Assembly (NCBI RefSeq): GCF_030296695.1
Contig: NZ_AP027737.1
Location: 3,534,001 to 3,598,000, forward strand
DNA length: 64,000 nucleotides
Source: Agromyces mangrovi
GTDB lineage: Bacteria; Actinomycetota; Actinomycetes; Actinomycetales; Microbacteriaceae
Reading direction: 5' to 3'
Shown: positions 59,569-64,000 of the stretch, in pieces
How positions within the stretch are numbered: the stretch's first letter is position 1
Layout: each line of letters opens with the position of its first letter
Notes under the pieces: model-generated
The model's database searches: none
Seen by the model: the letters and a program-made list of their open reading frames with translations, nothing else
Told to the model about the DNA's origin: nothing
Translations under genes and position numbers: made by a program

Positions 59569-59853
59569 CTAGGACTTGGCGTCCTTCGCGGCCTCGGCGA
59601 CATCCTCGGCCGCATCCGCGACCTGCTCGGCGACGTCGTCCGCGGCGTCCTTGGCGTTCGACATGACGTCGTCGACCATCGCGCGCAGCTCGGACTCGCG
59701 AGCGTGGTATCCGTCCGCGACGGCCTTGCCGAACTCCTTCGCCCGTGCATCGACGGTGGCGAAGAACTCCTGGCCCTGCTGGGTCTTGTTGACCTGGTGC
59801 GCGGCGACGAAGCCGGCCGCGACGCCGACGGTGAACCAGAGGATGCTCTTCAT
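59569..59853 (-). CDS. Small membrane-anchored hypothetical protein
   Basis: The 94-residue protein has one N-terminal membrane helix (ILWFTVGVAAGFVAAHQV, residues about 4-22) and a long amphipathic, Ala-Asp-Glu-rich tail (AADDVAEQVADAAEDVAEAAKD) likely to form a coiled coil. The ribosome site GGAGACACT is good. No function is known to me. It lies between rpsD and alaS, a position kept by similar small proteins in related actinobacteria, and may be read from rpsD past its hairpin or from its own promoter. Confidence 0.75.
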   Translation of the reverse strand: MKSILWFTVGVAAGFVAAHQVNKTQQGQEFFATVDARAKEFGKAVADGYHARESELRAMVDDVMSNAKDAADDVAEQVADAAEDVAEAAKDAKS

Positions 59854-59972
59854 AGTGTCTCCTTCACTGCTGCTCGTGTGCCTGCGACGCGGCGCGCCGA
59901 CGACCAGTCTAGTGGCGTCGATCCGCGTGCCGACCGGGTTGCACACCCGCGTTCGATGGGTTACGGAGACGA

Positions 59973-60007
59973 CGAAGGGGGCCGTGGCGCAGGCCACGAC
60001 CCCTTCG
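59973..60007 (-). terminator. Hairpin terminator after rpsD
   Basis: A stem-loop lies 13 bases past the rpsD stop: CGTGGC/GCCACG around the loop GCAG, a small internal loop, then CGAAGGGG/CCCCTTCG. No U tract follows. It should cut most transcription into the small downstream gene. Confidence 0.75.
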
Positions 60008-60020
60008 GGAGACGCGTCGG

Positions 60021-60650
60021 TCAGCGAGCCGCGTAGTACTCGACGACCAGCTGAACCTCGCAGGTCACGGGGACCTCGGCGCGCTTCGGGCGACGCACGA
60101 GCTTCGCCTGCAGCTTGTCGAGCTCGACCTCGAGGTAGCCCGGGGTCTTGGGGAGCACGTCGACGTGACCGCCGGCGGCCGCGACCTGGAAGGGCTCGGT
60201 GCCCTCGGAGCGGGTCTTGACGCCGATGGTCTGGCCCGGCTTCACGCGGAACGAGGGGCGGTCGACGAGCTTGCCGTCGACGAGGATGTGGCGGTGCACG
60301 ACGAACTGGCGGGCCTGCGCCATGGTGCGGGCGAAGCCGGCGCGCAGCACGAGTGCGTCGAGGCGCATCTCGAGGAGCTCGACGAGGTTCTCACCGGTGG
60401 CGCCCTCGGTGCGCTTCGCCTCGTTGTAGGCGATGCGGAGCTGCTTCTCGCGGATGCCGTACTGGGCCCGGAGGCGCTGCTTCTCGCGGAGGCGGATGGC
60501 GTAGTCGGAGTCGGCCTTGCGCTTGGTGCGGCCGTGCTCGCCCGGTGCGTAGGGGCGCTTCTCCATGTGGCGCGCGGCCTTGGGGGTCAGCGGGATGCCG
60601 AGGGCGCGCGAGAGGCGGGTCTTGCTGCGGGTGCGTGACGTGGTGGACAC
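60021..60650 (-). CDS. rpsD: 30S ribosomal protein S4
   Basis: S4 nucleates 30S assembly and often represses its own operon. The 209-residue protein has the N-terminal domain without zinc Cys (the Cys-less type), the S4 RNA-binding domain RLDALVLRAGFARTMAQARQFVVHRHILVDG, and the end PKRAEVPVTCEVQLVVEYYAAR. It starts with GTG after AAAGGAACCC. It is a stand-alone rpsD, outside the alpha operon, as in many actinobacteria. Confidence 0.98.
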   Translation of the reverse strand: MSTTSRTRSKTRLSRALGIPLTPKAARHMEKRPYAPGEHGRTKRKADSDYAIRLREKQRLRAQYGIREKQLRIAYNEAKRTEGATGENLVELLEMRLDALVLRAGFARTMAQARQFVVHRHILVDGKLVDRPSFRVKPGQTIGVKTRSEGTEPFQVAAAGGHVDVLPKTPGYLEVELDKLQAKLVRRPKRAEVPVTCEVQLVVEYYAAR

Positions 60651-60852
60651 GGGTTCCTTTCGGAGGGATGCTCGTACGTGTTGGACTCCCGGGCGCGACG
60701 CACGGGAGGGAAGTATGAGGGATTCGCCTGGGGGCGACCGGCTACAGGTCGCATCCGTTCGCCGTGGATCTCCGCGCAGCCGCTCGCTGAGACCTGGCTT
60801 CAGGCCGCATCGATGGTAGCACGAAGCGGATGCCCCGCCTGCACCGGGCCCG
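60651..60852 (-). promoter_or_regulatory. rpsD promoter and long leader
   Basis: The 202-base gap between rarA and rpsD contains TACCAT (60813-60818) as a plausible -10 with no clear -35. The leader would be about 155 bases, long for this genome. It holds small hairpins such as CCTGGCTTCAGG (60793-60804) and GGCGACCGG. It may carry an S4 autoregulatory site, but I cannot show this. Confidence 0.4.
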
Positions 60853-62273
60853 TCATCCCCGGACGATCTTCAGCAGGCGCTCGAGGCGCGCGGCGATCTC
60901 GCGCTCGTTGCCGTGGTCGCCGGGCACGTAGTAGCGGGCGCGCTCGAGCCCCTCGGGCAGGTAGTCCTGGCGCACGACGCCGGCCTGCTCGTCGTGCGGG
61001 TACCGGTACCCCTTCCCGTGGCCGAGGCGCTTCGCTCCCGGATAGTGCGCGTCGCGCAGGTGCTTCGGCACCGGGCCGGCGTGCCCGGCGCGCACGTCGG
61101 CGATCGCCCGGTCGATGCCGAGGTAGGCCGCGTTCGACTTCGGCGCGGTGGCCAGGTGCACGACCGCCTGCGCCAGCGGGATGCGCCCCTCGGGCATGCC
61201 GATGTACTGCACGGCGTCGGCTGCGGCGACCGCGACCTGGAGCGCCTGCGGGTCGGCCATGCCGATGTCCTCCGAGGCGAGCACGATGATCCGCCGTGCG
61301 ATGAAGCGCGGGTCCTCCCCCGCCTCGATCATGCGCGCGAGGTAGTGCAGCGCGGCGTCGACGTCGGACCCGCGCACCGACTTGATGAACGCGCTGATCA
61401 CGTCGTAGTGCTCGTCGCCGTTGCGGTCGTAGCGCAGCAGCGCGCGGTCGACGGCGCGTGCAACGAGTTCGGCGGTGATGACCGGTCGGGCCTCCGGGGC
61501 GTCCTCGTCGGGGCCGGTCGACTCGGGGGCATCCGTCTCGCCCTCGTCCTCGTCTTCGTCGTCGTCATCGGCGACGGATGCCTCCGCCGCGCGCTCGCTC
61601 GCAGCCGTGACAGATGCGGCCTCGAGCGCCGTCAGTGCGCGTCTGGCGTCGCCCGACGCGAGACGGATGAGCGCAGCGCGCGCCTCGGGGTCGAGCACGA
61701 TGCGGTCGGCGAGCCCGCGCGGGTCGACCACCGCGCGGTCGACGAGCACGCCGAGGTCGTCGTCGTCGAGCGGCTCGAGGGTCAGCAGCAGCGAGCGCGA
61801 CAGCAGCGGGGAGACCACGGAGAACGACGGATTCTCGGTGGTCGCCGCCACCAGGATGACCCAGCCGTTCTCGACCCCCGGCAGCAGCGCGTCCTGCTGC
61901 GCCTTCGTGAAGCGGTGGATCTCGTCGAGGAAGAGCACGGTCGAGACGCCGTACAGGTCGCGGCTGGAGCGCGCCTCCTCCATCACCTGCCGCACGTCCT
62001 TCACGCCCGCCGACACGGCGGAGAGCTCCACGAACCGCCGGCCCGAGGAGCGCGCGATCGCCTGGGCGAGCGTCGTCTTGCCGGTGCCGGGCGGGCCCCA
62101 CAGGATGACCGACACCGATCCCGATCGCCCGGAGGCGTCGTCCGCGAGCGCGACGAGCGGCGAACCGGGGTCAGCAGGTGCCGCTGGCCGGCGACCTCGT
62201 CGAGGCTCGTCGGACGCATGCGCACGGCGAGGGGCGTCGCGCCGGAGCGCAGCCCCGGGGCGGACTCGACCAT
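60853..62273 (-). CDS. rarA: Replication-associated recombination protein RarA (frameshifted)
   Basis: RarA (MgsA) is a clamp-loader-like AAA+ ATPase acting at stalled forks. The product is about 473 residues after repair. It has Walker [13 protein letters not shown], Walker [19 protein letters not shown], sensor 1 [10 protein letters not shown], and the C-terminal tetramer domain [21 protein letters not shown]. Between them sits an acidic low-complexity insert (residues about 228-268, [19 protein letters not shown]) not usual for the family. The frame breaks near residue 35 at four G (62167-62170); adding one gives [14 protein letters not shown]. Confidence 0.93.
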
Positions 62274-62279
62274 GCGACC

Positions 62280-62285
62280 AGCGTA
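62280..62285 (-). promoter_or_regulatory. -10 box of rarA (leaderless)
   Basis: TACGCT, spacer GGTCGC, ATG at 62273. It is divergent from the isomerase promoter, about 32 bases from its -35. Confidence 0.45.
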
Positions 62286-62316
62286 ACGGCGGCCGCCGAC
62301 GCGGGGCCCGGCCCGC

Positions 62317-62346
62317 TTGGCCACGTGCGGATGCCTCGCCTAGAGT
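62317..62346 (+). promoter_or_regulatory. Promoter of the peptidyl-prolyl isomerase gene
   Basis: -35 TTGGCC (62317-62322), 18-base spacer, -10 TAGAGT (62341-62346). The start near 62353 leaves a leader of about 24 bases with the ribosome site GAGGAG before the GTG. Confidence 0.65.
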
Positions 62347-62376
62347 GCATCCGGACCGTCGAGCACGAGGAGCGCC

Positions 62377-63171
62377 GTGGCAGCGAAGAACACGCAGGAA
62401 CGCGTCGAGCGGGAGCGCCTCCGCGCCTATCGCGCACGGCGCCACGTGCACGAGCACAAGGAACGACGCCGCGTGCGCGACAACTGGATCGCGGGCGCCG
62501 CGCTCGTCGTGGTCCTGGTGCTCGCGACCGTCGCGCAGATCGCGTACTTCTCCGTCGGTCCGGGCGCACCGGTCGAGGCCGACGCCGCCGAGGCCACCGA
62601 CGCGCCGACCGAGACCGCAGCCGAGGGCGAGAACGTCGGCGACGTGCCCTCGCCCGACCTCGCCGAGGGTCGCACCTGGACGGGCGTGCTCGAGCTGAAC
62701 GACGACGTGGAGCTCGCGGTCGAGCTCGACGGCGCGGCGGCGCCCCAGGCCGTGGCATCCGAGGTCTCGCTCATCCAGTCCGGCTTCTACGACGGCCTCT
62801 CCTGCCACCGGCTCACCGCCGGAACCATCTGGGTGCTCCAGTGCGGCGACCCCGTCGGCGACGGCACGGGCGGGCCCGGCTACAGCTACGGGCCGATCGA
62901 GAACGACCCCGAGGACGGCCTCTACCCCGCGGGCACCATCGCCATGGCGCGGCAGTCGTTCGACGGGTACAGCCACGGCAGCCAGTTCTTCATCGTCTAC
63001 GAGGACACGACGCTCACCCCCGACGAGGCCGGCGGGTACACCGTCATCGGCCGGGTGACCGACGGGCTCGACGACCTGCGGGCGTCCGTCACCGACGCGG
63101 GCGCCGAGGGCGGGGCGACCGACGGCGCCCCGGCGGTGCCGACGACGATCACCGCGTTCACGATCGAGTAA
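62377..63171 (+). CDS. Membrane-anchored cyclophilin-type peptidyl-prolyl isomerase
   Basis: The 264-residue protein has a basic N-terminus, one membrane helix ([22 protein letters not shown], residues about 37-58), an acidic linker and an extracytoplasmic cyclophilin domain: [17 protein letters not shown] in place of the usual FHRVIPGFMIQGGDP, then [33 protein letters not shown] and [12 protein letters not shown]. The catalytic Arg is kept but the hydrophobic Phe-Met pocket differs, so activity is uncertain. Such proteins are probably folding helpers on the outer face of the membrane. The GTG has a good ribosome site. Confidence 0.88.
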   Translation: MAAKNTQERVERERLRAYRARRHVHEHKERRRVRDNWIAGAALVVVLVLATVAQIAYFSVGPGAPVEADAAEATDAPTETAAEGENVGDVPSPDLAEGRTWTGVLELNDDVELAVELDGAAAPQAVASEVSLIQSGFYDGLSCHRLTAGTIWVLQCGDPVGDGTGGPGYSYGPIENDPEDGLYPAGTIAMARQSFDGYSHGSQFFIVYEDTTLTPDEAGGYTVIGRVTDGLDDLRASVTDAGAEGGATDGAPAVPTTITAFTIE

Positions 63172-63258
63172 CGTCGAAAACCGCGCCGTGGCGGTGCAAT
63201 AGGCTGGATGCCGGCGTCGCCGCTCCTGCGGCGCCGGGAGTTCCGACAAGGTGAGGCC

Positions 63259-64000
63259 GTGTCTCAATCAGATCAGCAGCAGTGGGGTCGCGTCGACGAG
63301 ACCGGCACCGTGTACGTCACGGACGGTGACGGCGAGCGCGCCGTCGGCCAGTACCCCGACGGCACCCCCGAGGAGGCGCTCGCCTACTTCGAGCGCAAGT
63401 ACTCCGACCTCGCGGGGCAGGTGACCCTGCTCGAGCAGCGCTCGCGCGCCGGCGCGTCCGCCGCCGACGTCGCGAAGGCCGTCGCCCACCTTCAGGAGAC
63501 CGTCGCCGAGGCGAACGCGGTCGGCGACCTCGCATCGCTGCGCAGCCGGCTGGAGGCCCTGTCGGGCACCGTCGGCGAGCAGACCGAGCAGCAGAAGGCC
63601 GAGGCCGCCGAGGCACTCGAGGCGGCCATCGCCGAGCGCACCGCGATCGTCGAGGAGGCCGAGGCCCTCGCCGCCGCCGACCCCGCCAAGACGCAGTGGA
63701 AGCAGGCGACCGCGACACTCGACTCGCTCTTCGCACGCTGGCAGCAGCACCAGCAGGAGGGGCCTCGGCTCCCCAAGGGGCAGGCCAACGAGCTCTGGAA
63801 GCGGTTCCGCACCGCCCGGTCCACCGTGGAGACCCACCGCAAGGCGTTCTTCGCCGAACTCGACGCCTCGCACCGCGAGGTGCGCGCCGCGAAGCAGCGG
63901 CTGATCGAGCGCGCGGAGCAGCTCGCGCCACGGGGCGCCGACGGCATCCCCGAGTACCGCAACCTGCTCGACGAGTGGAAGCGCGCCGGCCGCGCGGGCA
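63259..64000 (+). CDS. DUF349 domain protein (partial)
   Basis: The first 247 residues are visible; the gene runs off the window. After a short N-terminal part ([20 protein letters not shown]) it becomes a long run of helical DUF349 repeats ([55 protein letters not shown]). The family is common in actinobacteria; function is not established, though some members act in RNA or ribosome processes. The GTG has AAGGTGAGG upstream. An in-frame ATG at 63208, two bases after a TAGGCT box (63200-63205), is a less likely start. Confidence 0.88.
   Translation, partial: MSQSDQQQWGRVDETGTVYVTDGDGERAVGQYPDGTPEEALAYFERKYSDLAGQVTLLEQRSRAGASAADVAKAVAHLQETVAEANAVGDLASLRSRLEALSGTVGEQTEQQKAEAAEALEAAIAERTAIVEEAEALAAADPAKTQWKQATATLDSLFARWQQHQQEGPRLPKGQANELWKRFRTARSTVETHRKAFFAELDASHREVRAAKQRLIERAEQLAPRGADGIPEYRNLLDEWKRAGRAG

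Noticed and set aside
63208..63258. Earlier ATG start for the DUF349 gene
   Set aside because: It lies two bases from a TAGGCT box, too close for a leader or leaderless start, while the later GTG has a ribosome site.

Overview
The window is a stretch of core chromosome from a high-GC (roughly 70-73% by eye) actinobacterium. The best guess is family Microbacteriaceae (Agromyces-like). Supporting signs are an mIHF-type domain fused to guanylate kinase, the HGxxPAAW and Trp-associated membrane proteins inside the trp cluster, a PdtaR-type ANTAR regulator beside polA and pyk, many leaderless genes with TAGGCT-type -10 boxes, and gene order like the mycobacterial hisI-trpE-trpC-trpB-trpA-lgt-pyk-pdtaR-polA-rpsA-coaE-uvrB-uvrA block. 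I see no phage, IS element, CRISPR or obvious island. Genes are packed tightly and nearly all read on the minus strand. The longest gaps are about 150-200 bases.

Layout: 1-6699 nucleotide excision repair (uvrC partial, uvrA, uvrB) and coaE. 6744-8377 rpsA with a strong terminator and a near-consensus promoter. 8397-13975 a DUF885 peptidase, polA, a divergent thioesterase and a PdtaR-like regulator. 14014-14148 tRNA-Leu(CAA) and a bidirectional terminator shared with pyk. 14158-22768 pyk, gltD, gltB and lgt. 22832-31031 a fused trp/his cluster (trpA, trpB, trpC, two small membrane proteins, trpE, hisI, hisF, hisG, hisE) headed by rpe. 31028-39057 rsmB, fmt, priA, metK, coaBC, rpoZ and gmk. 39050-47709 the pyrimidine operon (pyrF, carB, carA, a PH-like gene, pyrC, pyrB, pyrR), with a PyrR-binding RNA loop ahead of pyrR. 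47821-49118 one plus-strand glycosyltransferase. 49105-54980 a DsbA-like lipoprotein, nusB, efp and the shikimate genes aroQ, aroB, aroK, aroC, aroE. 54973-59507 mltG, ruvX and alaS. 59569-62273 a small membrane protein, rpsD and rarA. 62377-64000 (plus) a cyclophilin-type isomerase and a partial DUF349 protein.

Eight genes (uvrC, uvrA, polA, gltB, fmt, the glycosyltransferase, ruvX, rarA), and probably a ninth (pyrR), are broken by short indels, almost all in runs of G or C. Because essential genes are hit and the error type is uniform, I read these as consensus errors of the assembly and annotate the genes across the breaks. No clearly new multi-gene system is visible. The most unusual signals are a strongly over-represented octamer (CGGATGCC/GGCATCCG), the set of leaderless promoters, the mIHF-guanylate kinase fusion and the PyrR leader element.
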